Assembly (NCBI GenBank): GCA_900767955.1
Contig: CAAGBC010000036.1
Span: forward strand, 1 to 57,390
Source of the DNA: Spirochaetia bacterium
GTDB taxonomy: Bacteria > Spirochaetota > Spirochaetia > Treponematales > Treponemataceae
DNA length: 57,390 nucleotides
Reading direction: 5' to 3'
A model generated the notes under the pieces. It was given only the letters and a program-made list of their open reading frames with translations. It did not search any database and had not been told where the DNA came from. Below, piece after piece: positions 16,104 to 25,000 of this stretch (position 1 is the first letter of the stretch; every line of letters begins with the position of its first letter). Made by a program: the position numbers and the translations under genes.

Positions 16104-17495
16104 ATGATGAGATCACTTTATTCCGGTGTTTCCGGACTTCAAAATCACCAGACTAGAATGGACGTAATTGGAAACAACGTTTCTAACGTAAACACAACAG
16201 GTTTTAAGCGTGGACGCGTTAATTTCCAAGATATGATTTCACAGCAACTTTCTGGAGCTGCTCGTCCAACAGAAGAACTTGGTGGTGTAAACCCAAAAGA
16301 AGTAGGACTTGGTATGACAATTGCAACAATTGAACAAGTTTTTACTCAGGGAAATTTACAGTCAACAGGTGTTTCTACTGATGTTGCAATTCAAGGAAAT
16401 GGTTTCTTCATTATGAAAAATGGTGAAGAAAGTTTTTACACAAGAAACGGTGCTTTCGGACTTGACCGTGATGGTACTCTTGTAAACCCTGCAAATGGTA
16501 TGCGCGTTCAAGGTTGGATGGCTCGTGAACTTAATGGAGAAATGGTTGTTTCTACAGCTGCAACTCCAACTGATTTAGTAATTCCGGTAGGTTCAAAAGA
16601 TCCTGCTAAAGCTACAACAAATGTAAACTTTGCATGTAACTTAAACAAAAACACTCCAGAAATTTTGGAAGGTGCAAGTGCAAGTGATATTGCAAAAGGA
16701 ACATGGTCAACAGAACAGAAAATCTATGACAGCTTTGGTAACGAACATCTTTTGAATGTATCTTTCCGCCGTGTTGTTGGTAATCCAAACCAGTGGGAAG
16801 CTACTGTAAATATAGATCCAGATAACGCAGAGTTTACACAGACTCGTGTAGGTCTTGGGACAACTGATGGTGTACAAAATACATTTATCGTTAATTTTGA
16901 CAATTTTGGACGCTTAGCATCTGTAACAGATACATCTGGAAATGTAACAAATCCTGAAGGAGAAATTGTTCTTCAGACATCATTTACAGTTCCTGGTGCA
17001 AATGTTGATGAAAACGGAAATCCTTATCGTCAAACAATGAATATTAGCCTTGGTACAATTGGAGATATGAAAAATACAATTACACAATCTGCATCAAAAA
17101 GTACTACAAAGGCTTATTCACAAGACGGATACACTCTAGGTTATCTTGATAACTTCAAAATCGATTCAACAGGTACAATTACTGGTGTTTATTCAAACGG
17201 AACAAATCGTGTAATTGGTCAGTTGGCTTTAGCAACTTTTGCAAATGACCGTGGTCTTGAAAAAGCTGGAGACAACACTTATGTTGAATCAAACAACAGT
17301 GGTATGGCAAGTATTGGGGAATCTGGTGTTGCAGGAAAAGGAAGCCTTTTAGCTGGTGCATTGGAAATGTCAAATGTTGACTTAAGTGAACAGATGACAG
17401 ACATGATTGTTACACAGCGTGGATTCCAATCAAATGCAAAAACAATTCAAACAGCAGATACATTGCTAGAAACTGTTCTTAGTTTGAAACGCTAA
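16104..17495 (+). CDS. flgE: Flagellar hook protein FlgE
   Basis: Forms the hook joining motor and filament in the periplasm. The N-terminus MMRSLYSGVSGLQNHQTRMDVIGNNVSNVNTTGFK and the C-terminal DMIVTQRGFQSNAKTIQTAD are the D0 coiled parts. Length 463 matches Treponema FlgE. Lys165, Cys178 and Asn179 fall exactly at the numbers of the residues that form and help form the lysinoalanine crosslink in T. denticola FlgE, so this hook is probably covalently stabilised as well. It is the last gene of the flbB-fliK-flgD-flgE run and a terminator follows; motA/motB, usually next in spirochetes, are not here. Confidence 0.93.
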   Translation: MMRSLYSGVSGLQNHQTRMDVIGNNVSNVNTTGFKRGRVNFQDMISQQLSGAARPTEELGGVNPKEVGLGMTIATIEQVFTQGNLQSTGVSTDVAIQGNGFFIMKNGEESFYTRNGAFGLDRDGTLVNPANGMRVQGWMARELNGEMVVSTAATPTDLVIPVGSKDPAKATTNVNFACNLNKNTPEILEGASASDIAKGTWSTEQKIYDSFGNEHLLNVSFRRVVGNPNQWEATVNIDPDNAEFTQTRVGLGTTDGVQNTFIVNFDNFGRLASVTDTSGNVTNPEGEIVLQTSFTVPGANVDENGNPYRQTMNISLGTIGDMKNTITQSASKSTTKAYSQDGYTLGYLDNFKIDSTGTITGVYSNGTNRVIGQLALATFANDRGLEKAGDNTYVESNNSGMASIGESGVAGKGSLLAGALEMSNVDLSEQMTDMIVTQRGFQSNAKTIQTADTLLETVLSLKR

Positions 17496-17531
17496 TAACT
17501 TAAATAAGTTGTAAAACTTATAGATAATGCA

Positions 17532-17565
17532 AAAGGGTCACTTGTTAAAAGTGGCTCTTTTTTTT
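17532..17565 (+). terminator. Terminator of the flagellar gene cluster
   Basis: AAAGGGTCACTT, loop GTTA, AAAGTGGCTCTTT arms (imperfect) followed by a long T-run. The -35 of the next gene lies inside it. Confidence 0.75.
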
Positions 17566-17570
17566 ATATT
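17542..17570 (+). promoter_or_regulatory. ispH promoter, probably giving a leaderless mRNA
   Basis: TTGTTA (17542-17547), 17 nt, TATATT (17565-17570). ATG 17577 lies 6 nt after the -10, where the transcript itself would be expected to begin. Confidence 0.45.
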
Positions 17571-17576
17571 TTACTT

Positions 17577-18431
17577 ATGAATGTAATTCTTGCAGATGTA
17601 TTAGGTTATTGTATGGGCGTTAGACGGGCTGTTGATAGTGCGCTAGATGCTCTTGAAAAATATAAAGATAAAAATGTTTATTCATTAGGACCAATAATTC
17701 ATAATCAAACAGCACTTGATTTTTTATCTTCAAAAGGCTTAAAAATCTTAAAAGAAGATGAACTTCAAAAAGCAGAAAATAAAAGCGTTGTAATTATAAG
17801 GGCTCATGGAGTTCCGCCTTCTGTAATCGAAGAATTACAAAAAAAAGACTGTATTATCATAAATGCTACTTGTCCTCGTGTTGTTGCAAGTCAAAAAAAT
17901 GCTCAACGATATGCGGCAATGGATTATACAATTGTTTTGGCTGGTGACAAAAATCATGGGGAAGTAACAGGAATTGCAGGTTATGCTGGAGATAAATTTA
18001 TTCTTGTTGAAAATAGCAATGAAGTTTCAGACTTAAAAATTCCTTCTGACGAAAAAGTAATTTTGCTTTCACAAACAACTTATAGCCCTGTGGAATTTAA
18101 TAAAATAGCGAATATAATAGAAGAAAAATATCAAAATTCAAAAATAATGAATACAATTTGTCCTGCCACAAAGGAACGACAAGATGCGTTGATAAAATTG
18201 TGCCCAATTGTTGATGGAATTGTGGTTGTTGGTGGTAAAAATTCTGCAAACACAAAGCGCTTACTTCAAACAGCACTAAAATATTGTAAAAATGCGATTT
18301 TAATTGAAAGGGCTGAAGAAATTCCATCAGAGTTTTTATCATTGAATACAGTAGGAATTACTGCTGGTGCTTCTACTCCAGATTCTGTGATTCAAGAAGT
18401 AAAAAGTTATTTAGAAAATAAAATTGCTTAG
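17577..18431 (+). CDS. ispH: 4-hydroxy-3-methylbut-2-enyl diphosphate reductase
   Basis: Last enzyme of the non-mevalonate isoprenoid pathway, making IPP and DMAPP with a [4Fe-4S] cluster. Cluster cysteines are in GYCMGVRRAV (Cys12), NATCPRV (about Cys97) and MNTICPATKERQ (about Cys195). The RAHGVPP, QTTYSP and TAGASTP motifs are also visible. At 284 residues it is the normal bacterial length. No SD is present; the -10 element is 6 nt from ATG. It is followed 17 bp later by a lipoprotein gene. Confidence 0.93.
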   Translation: MNVILADVLGYCMGVRRAVDSALDALEKYKDKNVYSLGPIIHNQTALDFLSSKGLKILKEDELQKAENKSVVIIRAHGVPPSVIEELQKKDCIIINATCPRVVASQKNAQRYAAMDYTIVLAGDKNHGEVTGIAGYAGDKFILVENSNEVSDLKIPSDEKVILLSQTTYSPVEFNKIANIIEEKYQNSKIMNTICPATKERQDALIKLCPIVDGIVVVGGKNSANTKRLLQTALKYCKNAILIERAEEIPSEFLSLNTVGITAGASTPDSVIQEVKSYLENKIA

Positions 18432-18448
18432 TAAACAGGAATTGTAAT

Positions 18449-19789
18449 ATGAAAAAAATGTGTTTATTAATAATTGGATTAGCTTTAATTTTTGCTTTTT
18501 CCCATACTTCCTGTGAAATTCATTCAGAGGAAAAAAATCCTGCTATAGAAAATACAGATAGCGGAAATACAGATAATCCAAACAGTGGAAACATGGATAA
18601 TCCTGGTAATAATGATGAACCTGTAACACCGAATCCAAGTTGGGTATATAACGATTTAAATATTCAGAAATTTCATAAATTGGGAATTACAGGAAAAGGA
18701 ATAAAAATTGCAGTTGGCGACGGAAATAGTAATAAAGTTCCAACTGACGGAAAAATGAATATAGTTGGTGCTAATGTAAACGGGACAGGTACTAACGATC
18801 ATATTTATGGAACAATTTCTGTTATGGCAAGTAAAGAATTTGGAATTGCTCCAGAAGCAGATTATTACTTTTTGAATTTTGTTCCTCAAGATGGTGATTT
18901 AATTGGATTAAGCCAAGCAATTAAATGGTGTGCAGATAATGTAGATTTAATGGTGCTAGCTTGTGGTTGGAAAAAAAATAATTTTTTCAGTTCTGCTTAT
19001 GCGGATGAAAAAACTCAATCAATGGTAAGAGCTGCTTTAGATTATGCACATGAAAAAAATCTAATAATGATAATTAGTGAAGGAAATAGCGCAGGAACAA
19101 ATCTTTTGGAATATCCTCAAGAATTAGTTCATGATTTTATTAGAGTTGGTGGTTGTAATAAAGATTTTACTTATAACACTAATTGTACAATTTCTTGGTT
19201 TAGAGATGTTTTAGCATATTATGAAAATGTTTATAAATATGATTCAAAATACAATATTGTAGATAATCAAACTGGAACTTCTTTTGGAGTTCCTATTGTT
19301 GGCGGAATTGTGGCTTTACTTCTTCAGCAAGTTCCTGATTTTACTCAAGATGAAATAAGAGAATATTTACATCAAACAGCTTTAAAACCAGAAGGAATGG
19401 ATTTGAATTATGACAAATGTTACGGTTATGGAATTGCAATGCCGACTATTGTTGAAACATATAAAAAGCAAGCAGAAATTGATGCAGAAAAATCTCAAAT
19501 AGTTCCTCTTTCATCTGTTAAAATATTAAATGAAAATGTTACTTGGAATGAATCAACAAAACAATATGAAGTTGTTTTGCAAAAAGGTGAAAGTATAACT
19601 TTAAATTGCGAGTATTATCCACAAAATCATACAGATTTTTTACGACTTTCAACAGGAAGAAAAGATATGTTTCATGAAATTGATAAAACGCTTACTATTG
19701 CTGCAAAGCAAGTTCCTGGTTTTAATGTAATTAATGGCGCAAATTGCAACAATGAAGTAGTTGTTTTATTAAAAGTGACAGTGAAATAA
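18449..19789 (+). CDS. Subtilase (S8)-like lipoprotein
   Basis: Predicted exported serine protease-like lipoprotein. The signal peptide ends in SHTSC (Cys22), followed by an Asn/Asp/Gly/Pro linker with repeats of SGNTDNPN type (residues about 36-60). The catalytic triad of family S8 can be placed at Asp91 (IAVGDGN), His118 (NDHIYGT) and Ser278 (GTSFGVP), with Asn213 (SEGNSAG) as oxyanion residue. The flanks of Asp and His are unusual (GDGN instead of xDTG; HIYGT instead of HGTHV), so activity is not assured. The C-terminal 100 residues look like a beta-sandwich add-on. AGGA precedes the ATG. Target unknown. Confidence 0.7.
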   Translation: MKKMCLLIIGLALIFAFSHTSCEIHSEEKNPAIENTDSGNTDNPNSGNMDNPGNNDEPVTPNPSWVYNDLNIQKFHKLGITGKGIKIAVGDGNSNKVPTDGKMNIVGANVNGTGTNDHIYGTISVMASKEFGIAPEADYYFLNFVPQDGDLIGLSQAIKWCADNVDLMVLACGWKKNNFFSSAYADEKTQSMVRAALDYAHEKNLIMIISEGNSAGTNLLEYPQELVHDFIRVGGCNKDFTYNTNCTISWFRDVLAYYENVYKYDSKYNIVDNQTGTSFGVPIVGGIVALLLQQVPDFTQDEIREYLHQTALKPEGMDLNYDKCYGYGIAMPTIVETYKKQAEIDAEKSQIVPLSSVKILNENVTWNESTKQYEVVLQKGESITLNCEYYPQNHTDFLRLSTGRKDMFHEIDKTLTIAAKQVPGFNVINGANCNNEVVVLLKVTVK

Positions 19790-19811
19790 GTGTAGTTTTA
19801 CTATTGTATAA

Positions 19812-19846
19812 GCATTGGTGTAATGCTGTTCGCATTACACCAATGC
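19812..19846. repeat. Perfect 15-bp palindrome upstream of ndk
   Basis: GCATTGGTGTAATGC and its exact complement are separated by five bases (TGTTC). No T-run follows, so it is not a standard terminator. The ndk -35 hexamer begins at the next base after the palindrome. Confidence 0.8.
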
Positions 19847-19875
19847 TTGATAAATACAATCTATTGCTGTATAAT
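19847..19875 (+). promoter_or_regulatory. ndk promoter, leaderless type
   Basis: TTGATA (19847-19852), 17 nt, perfect TATAAT (19870-19875), then only 9 nt to ATG 19885 and no SD. Confidence 0.65.
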
Positions 19876-19884
19876 TTAACGGTT

Positions 19885-20328
19885 ATGACACGATGTTTTA
19901 CTATGTTAAAGCCTGGCGTATTAAATCGCCGTATTGTTGGCGAAGTTATTAATCGCCTTGAAAGAAAGGGTTTAAAGCTTGTTGCTCTTAAACTAATGCA
20001 AATTGATGAAAAACTTGCAAAAAATCATTATGCAGAACATGTTGAAAAACCATTCTTTGGTGATCTTGTAAGTTATATTACATCTGCACCTGTTGTTGCT
20101 ATGGTTTGGCAAGGTGATGATTGTGTAAATTTAGTTAGAAAACTTGTTGGTTCTACAAAACCTTCTGAAGCAGCTCCAGGAACAATTAGAGGAGATTTTT
20201 GTCTTCATACACAGTTTAATGTTATTCATGCTTCTGATAGTGATGCTAGTGCAGAGCGTGAAATCAATTTGTTCTTCAATGAAAATGAAATTATCGATTG
20301 GGAAGATAATTCTTCTTCTTGGCTCTAA
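19885..20328 (+). CDS. ndk: Nucleoside diphosphate kinase
   Basis: Balances NTP pools by a phospho-histidine ping-pong reaction. TMLKPGVLNRRIVGEVINRLE is the family N-terminus. GTIRGDFC and NVIHASDSDASAEREI give the nucleotide site and the catalytic His115. At 147 residues it has the standard length. The frame stays open upstream to 19804, but that part translates the palindrome and promoter; the TATAAT placement supports ATG 19885. The gpsA gene begins 20 bp after its end, with ffh overlapping that. Confidence 0.92.
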   Translation: MTRCFTMLKPGVLNRRIVGEVINRLERKGLKLVALKLMQIDEKLAKNHYAEHVEKPFFGDLVSYITSAPVVAMVWQGDDCVNLVRKLVGSTKPSEAAPGTIRGDFCLHTQFNVIHASDSDASAEREINLFFNENEIIDWEDNSSSWL

Positions 20329-20348
20329 AATAATATAGAAGGTGTATC

Positions 20349-21413
20349 ATGGATGCAAAGTTAATTGGTGTTCTTGGTGGTGGTGCATGGGGAACAGGTG
20401 TTGCTCAAGCTCTTGCTAATGGTGGTCATAAAGTTCAGATGTGGGCTCTTGAACCTGAAGTAAAAGAATCTGTAAATAATGAACATGAAAATAAGCGTTA
20501 TTTACCAGGTTACAAGCTTTCTAATAACTTAACTGTTTCTAATGATATTGTTGAAGTTGCAACAGGTAAGGAATTTCTTATAATTGCAGCACCTTCTTTA
20601 TATCTTTCAAGTACAATTAAACAGATTGTTAATGTTCCTAATATTGCAGATGGAAGTACTGTAGTTGCAGCTTTGACAAAAGGTTTTGTTCCTTCAAATG
20701 ATGGGCCAAAACTTGTTTTGGAAACAATTGAAGCTGCTCTTCCTGAAGTATATAAGGGACAAACAGTTTATATTTCTGGTCCAAGCCATGCCGAAGAAGT
20801 TGCAATGGGAAAACTTACAGGTTTGATTGCTGCTTCAGAAAATCCAAAGAATTCTATTCGTGTAAGAGATTTGCTTAGAGTTCCTGGGTTAATGGTTTAT
20901 TCAAGTTTTGATGTAGTCGGTGTTCAGATTTGTGCTGCTGCAAAAAATGTTATTGCTGTTGTTTACGGAGCATTTGATGCTGTTGCAGAACATTCACAGA
21001 TTTTTGGTGACAATTCACAGTCATTGCTTTTTGCTGCTGGATTAAATGAAATTCAAGCATTGGGAATGGCAATGGGCGCTACACATCCAGAAACTTTTAC
21101 ATCAATTGCTGGTGTTGGTGATTTGGATGTTACTTGTAAGAGTGAATTTGGCCGTAACCGTCGTTTTGGTCAAGATATTATAAAAACTGATATTCTTAGT
21201 AATTTTAAAAATATTGATGATTTAATTGCAAATATTGGAAAAATTGGATACTTGCCTGAGGGTGCTGTTGCTTGTAAATATGTTTATGAAGTTTCAGAAA
21301 AGAAAGGGTTAAAACTTACACTTTGTGATGGCTTGTATAAAATTTTGAATAAAGAAATTCGTCCAATGGATTTTCTTGATGCAATATTAAATTTAGGAAA
21401 AGTAAATGCTTGA
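20349..21413 (+). CDS. gpsA: Glycerol-3-phosphate dehydrogenase [NAD(P)+]
   Basis: Reduces dihydroxyacetone phosphate to sn-glycerol 3-phosphate for phospholipids. The Rossmann motif VLGGGAWGTGVA is at residues about 8-19. ALTKGF, SGPSHAEEVA, CAAAKNVIAV (catalytic Lys region) and GVGDLDVTCKSEFGRNRRFG are all recognisable. Length 354 is normal. AAGGTG precedes the ATG. The last eight bases overlap the start of ffh, so the two are translationally coupled. Confidence 0.92.
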   Translation: MDAKLIGVLGGGAWGTGVAQALANGGHKVQMWALEPEVKESVNNEHENKRYLPGYKLSNNLTVSNDIVEVATGKEFLIIAAPSLYLSSTIKQIVNVPNIADGSTVVAALTKGFVPSNDGPKLVLETIEAALPEVYKGQTVYISGPSHAEEVAMGKLTGLIAASENPKNSIRVRDLLRVPGLMVYSSFDVVGVQICAAAKNVIAVVYGAFDAVAEHSQIFGDNSQSLLFAAGLNEIQALGMAMGATHPETFTSIAGVGDLDVTCKSEFGRNRRFGQDIIKTDILSNFKNIDDLIANIGKIGYLPEGAVACKYVYEVSEKKGLKLTLCDGLYKILNKEIRPMDFLDAILNLGKVNA

Positions 21414-22764
21414 AAAAATAACTGGAACATTTAGTAACATTGTTCGTACTATTAGTGGAAAATCCACAATTACAGAAAAAAATATTGAAGAGACAGTAGA
21501 ACAAATTAAAATGGCTCTTCTTGAAGCTGATGTAAACTTGCGTGTTGTGCGTCGCTTTGTTAATAGTACAATAGAAGAAGCTAAAGGTGAAAAAGTATTA
21601 AAATCTGTAAATCCAGGTCAGCAGTTTGTTAAAATTATTCATGATAAAATTGTTGCAATGCTTGGAGATGAAAAAAAGTCTCTTAAGTTAAAAGGTCCTG
21701 ATACACAGACTGTTATTTTGATGTTAGGTTTACAGGGTGCTGGTAAAACTACTGCATCTCATAAACTTGCTGCAAAATTAAAAAAAGATGGCAGAAGACC
21801 TTTGCTTGTTGCTTGTGACTTGGTTCGTCCTGCAGCTGTTGAACAATTGTGTGTTCTTGGTGAAAAAATTGGAGTTCCAGTTTATAAAGAAGATACAAAA
21901 GATGCTGTAAAAGTTGCAAAAAACGGTTTAGATTTTGCTAAGAAAAATCAATATGATACTGTAATTATTGATACTGCAGGTCGTCTTCAGATTGATGAAG
22001 AAATGATGGCAGAATTAGTAAAAGTAAAGAAAACTGTAACTCCAGATGAAATTTTGCTTGTTGCAGATTCAATGACAGGTCAGAATGCTGTTGATATTGC
22101 AAAATCATTTGATGAACAAATTGGTTTAACTGGTGTTATTCTTACTAAATTTGACTCAGATGCTCGTGGTGGTGCAGCTCTTTCATTAAAAACTATTACT
22201 GAAAAGCCAATTTTATTTATTGGTACTGGTGAAAAAACAGAAGATTTTGAACAATTTTATCCAGATAGAATTGCAAGTCGTATTCTTGGAATGGGTGATG
22301 TTGTTTCTCTTGTTGAAAAAGCACAGGAAACTGTAGATCAAGAAGAAGCTGAGCGTTTGCAAAAACGAATGGCTCGTAATGAATTTACTTTGGATGATAT
22401 GTTGGCTCAGTTTCAGCAAGTTAAGAAAATGGGATCAATGCAATCACTTATGGAAATGATTCCTGGAATGGGAAATCAGCAAATTGACACAAGTGGTATG
22501 AAAAAGCAAGAAGCAATTATTCTTTCTATGACTAAAAAGGAACGTGCAAATCATTTGATTATTGGACCTAGTCGCCGTAAGAGAATTGCAAAAGGTTCTG
22601 GAACTTCTGTTGCTGAAGTTAATAAATTGATTAAGCAGTTTGAAAAAACTAAACTTACAATGAAAAAGCTTACAAGAAATAAAGGTTTGCAAAGTAGACT
22701 TATGAGTCAGCTTGGTGGCGGAAACTTGGAAGATCTTGCAAGTAAACTTGGCGGAAGATTCTAG
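21406..22764 (+). CDS. ffh: Signal recognition particle protein Ffh
   Basis: GTPase of the signal recognition particle that targets membrane and exported proteins. An N-terminal helical domain is followed by the G domain with GLQGAGKTT (G1, residue about 107), DTAGR (G3) and TKFDSDARGG (G4 and following loop). The methionine-rich M domain binds 4.5S RNA and signal peptides (MGSMQSLMEMIPGM ... SRRKRIAKGSGTSVAEVNKLIKQF). Length 452 is normal. It overlaps gpsA by 8 bp and ends at a terminator. Confidence 0.94.
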   Translation: MLEKITGTFSNIVRTISGKSTITEKNIEETVEQIKMALLEADVNLRVVRRFVNSTIEEAKGEKVLKSVNPGQQFVKIIHDKIVAMLGDEKKSLKLKGPDTQTVILMLGLQGAGKTTASHKLAAKLKKDGRRPLLVACDLVRPAAVEQLCVLGEKIGVPVYKEDTKDAVKVAKNGLDFAKKNQYDTVIIDTAGRLQIDEEMMAELVKVKKTVTPDEILLVADSMTGQNAVDIAKSFDEQIGLTGVILTKFDSDARGGAALSLKTITEKPILFIGTGEKTEDFEQFYPDRIASRILGMGDVVSLVEKAQETVDQEEAERLQKRMARNEFTLDDMLAQFQQVKKMGSMQSLMEMIPGMGNQQIDTSGMKKQEAIILSMTKKERANHLIIGPSRRKRIAKGSGTSVAEVNKLIKQFEKTKLTMKKLTRNKGLQSRLMSQLGGGNLEDLASKLGGRF

Positions 22765-22787
22765 TTTTTACTATAGTGTGTAAAATG

Positions 22788-22832
22788 ACTGCATAGAATA
22801 GAAAGTATTTTCTGTTTTATGCAGTTTTTTTT
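22788..22832 (+). terminator. Terminator after ffh
   Basis: ACTGCATA / TATGCAGT arms with an inner AGAAA/TTTCT stem and a run of eight T. Confidence 0.8.
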
Positions 22833-22873
22833 ATTTAGTTAATATAATTTCAAAATTTATTTGGGATATTTTT

Positions 22874-23258
22874 TCATATTCCAAAAAGGTCAGGCCGTTT
22901 TATTAAACCATCCTTCCTAATAAAGTCATTCATTACATATTTCTGACCAACTTTTTCTATAAACAATGTTCCTTTTTTTACAGCTTCAACAGTTTCCTTT
23001 GTAAGTTTCCATATTCCTGTAACAATATCTTTTTCAAGATACGGTATTTGCGGAACTTGACAAATTCTAATAAGGCGTTTATCTTGATAGTAGTTGAGGT
23101 TCTCCTGCGATAATAACGGGTTAAGAACTTCAGAAACCTCGGAACTATCCCGCCCTCTGTATGTGCGGAAGAACTGTTTCGAGGTTATTTTTTTGAATAA
23201 TGTCTACAAAACGACCTTTTTCAATAGTTGATAAACTTTGGTCATATTGTTGTATCAC
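22874..23258 (-). pseudogene. Frameshifted small gene of unknown family
   Basis: From GTG 23258 the reading frame gives MIQQYDQSLSTIEKGRFVDI and continues sensibly to a stop at about residue 38. The other frame then continues with SEVSEVLNPLLSQENLNYYQ and ends KRPDLFGI at 22874. A single indel near 23150 would restore about 127 residues. I do not recognise the family. Its leader matches that of the gene starting at 24872. Confidence 0.5.
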
Positions 23259-23294
23259 CTTCCGAAAAGGTCAGGTCGTTTTATTTTACTGCAC
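23243..23294 (-). repeat. Leader element, copy 1 (SD in a hairpin arm)
   Basis: About 50 bp closely similar to 24870-24920. On the minus strand it reads GTGCAG..AAAACGACCT, then a T-rich loop, then a GGAAGGTGATACAACAATATGA segment (interrupted here only for description). The SD-like AGGTG lies in the 3' arm of a hairpin with ACCT. Confidence 0.6.
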
Positions 23295-23342
23295 TGTTGG
23301 CTACGGTTGTTACATATGTTTTATTCCTGCTTTGTTAAAATC

Positions 23343-24488
23343 TTATCTTTCTGATATTTCAACAGGTGTTTGCGTAACTAGACCTATGTAGTTTATACAA
23401 ACATCATCATATTTAGAACCTTGATATACAGATTCTATTACAATCTGCACTTCTTTACAATCATCTAAAAGATTCCACATAAAAGGCACAAATTGCAAGG
23501 ATGTATCGTCTTTTAATGTTACAATTTGTTCAAAAGGGCTTTCAATATTTGGATAAATAACTTTTAATGTTTTTACTCTACAATTTTTTCCATACAAATC
23601 TGGTCTTTCTTTTGAAATATATCCATTTTGGATTACAAAACCTCTATTATTTGGAGTATTAGTTTTTAGCGTTATTACATTTGAATACGTCTCTCCCGTT
23701 GCAGGAACAAATGGTAAACCTTCTATTGTTTTTGCATTATTAATGTTATAAGTAGTAGTTCCTTCTGTTAAAAATGAGGTTGTGGTGATTTCTGAATTTT
23801 GATTTAGATATAGTGCTGAAGGGAAAGTTTCCTGTTCTTGAAAATTAAAATTATCAATTTTTGTTGATTCAAGTTGTATCTTATATTCAGAATTCATTAC
23901 TAAATTAAAAATTTTTCTGATTCCATCTTCTTGTCGGATTGTATTATCTTGTATAATCCCTGAAATTACAATTGGCGGAATCTTTCTCCCCATTATTAAA
24001 TCTAATTGTCCTAAATTAAAATTACACTCATAAACTGTAACTAAACAACCACTTAAAAGTGTTACTAAATAAGTTACACTATTATCATTGATAACACTTA
24101 CAGAAAACTTTTCATGAATATCCAAATTATAATCTAAATATCTAAAATTGTATGATGTCCAAGAGTCTTTGCGTATTTTATTAGCATCAACATACTCCCC
24201 ATAATACCAAACTATTTTTTTCATATCTTTGTCATAAATTGTGATTTTACTTGTAGATTTGCTATTTGTTCCAGGAAATATAACTATTCCATATTTGTAT
24301 GTTTGAATTTCCTCATCTATATGAACTACATTATCCTCGTATACAGAACCAAAAGTTAAACTACGTATCATATTTTGATATTCAATTGTCCATTCTCCAT
24401 TATCATCAAATACATTTTCGAATTCATTACATGCAAACATAGAAAATTCAAATAAAATATATATTAATAATAAAAAAATTTTCTTCAT
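23343..24488 (-). CDS. Hypothetical lipoprotein (381 aa)
   Basis: Not recognised beyond its export signal. MKKIFLLLIYILFEFSMFAC is a signal peptide with a lipobox-like end (SMFAC). The mature part is acidic and polar, likely beta-rich, with no repeats. GGAAGG precedes ATG 24488. It begins 12 bp after the end of the 24501-24872 gene, so the two form a transcriptional unit. The pair sits in an accessory stretch with decayed genes on one side and an R-M system on the other. A cell-envelope role is all that can be inferred. Confidence 0.55.
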   Translation of the reverse strand: MKKIFLLLIYILFEFSMFACNEFENVFDDNGEWTIEYQNMIRSLTFGSVYEDNVVHIDEEIQTYKYGIVIFPGTNSKSTSKITIYDKDMKKIVWYYGEYVDANKIRKDSWTSYNFRYLDYNLDIHEKFSVSVINDNSVTYLVTLLSGCLVTVYECNFNLGQLDLIMGRKIPPIVISGIIQDNTIRQEDGIRKIFNLVMNSEYKIQLESTKIDNFNFQEQETFPSALYLNQNSEITTTSFLTEGTTTYNINNAKTIEGLPFVPATGETYSNVITLKTNTPNNRGFVIQNGYISKERPDLYGKNCRVKTLKVIYPNIESPFEQIVTLKDDTSLQFVPFMWNLLDDCKEVQIVIESVYQGSKYDDVCINYIGLVTQTPVEISER

Positions 24489-24500
24489 AAAATTACCTTC

Positions 24501-24872
24501 CTAATAATAATTATAAAGAGTGCGGTTTATATAAAAATAACCATCTACACTACGATTTGTTTTTGTATCTGGTAAAACTTGCTGCATCAAATACTGACTT
24601 GGATATGTTATAAGACATCCTTGACTACCAGTTTTTCTTTTCAGAGACATCCAGTCACCATTATTACTTCTATGATAATTAATATAGTTTGTTGTTTGTT
24701 CCGTCAAAAATCCTTTATTATCGAAATAAAAACCAGGAACATTATCTCTATAATCAGGATTATTTTTATTGTTTCCAGTTACAAGTGAAACATCAAAATT
24801 TTGATTCTGATAATTACCATTAAATAATCTTAAAGCCGAATATGGTTTTCCACCAACAGGATAATGAATCAT
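24501..24872 (-). CDS. Hypothetical protein, possibly N-terminally truncated
   Basis: Unrecognised 123-residue protein. It contains GDWMSLKRKTGSQGCLITYP near residues 73-92; an SQGC segment after a small polar loop recalls the catalytic S-x-GC of L,D-transpeptidase-like domains, but the rest does not match well, so this stays speculative. The start ATG 24872 follows a strong GGAGGTG held in a hairpin arm. The leader is shared with the decayed gene at 23258, and the coding part begins abruptly after it, suggesting recombination onto a borrowed leader. Confidence 0.45.
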   Translation of the reverse strand: MIHYPVGGKPYSALRLFNGNYQNQNFDVSLVTGNNKNNPDYRDNVPGFYFDNKGFLTEQTTNYINYHRSNNGDWMSLKRKTGSQGCLITYPSQYLMQQVLPDTKTNRSVDGYFYINRTLYNYY

Positions 24873-24920
24873 AATGTTGCATCACCTCCCGAAAACGGGA
24901 GGTCGTTTTAGTGCTGCACA
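24870..24920 (-). repeat. Leader element, copy 2 (SD in a hairpin arm)
   Basis: On the minus strand a perfect ACCTCCCG, loop TTTT, CGGGAGGT stem contains the GGAGGTG SD of the gene starting at 24872. It matches copy 1 at 23243-23294, with differences in the stem partly compensated. Confidence 0.65.
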
Positions 24921-25000
24921 CTTTTATAGTGTAACTAAATCTTTTGCACCAACATGGTACTCTTGTAAGTCTATATTCTCTTGGCTCAAAACACAAGAAG

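Noticed and set aside
23200..23391. Plus-strand 63-codon frame
   Set aside because: Opposite strand of the frameshifted minus-strand gene and its leader; no SD.
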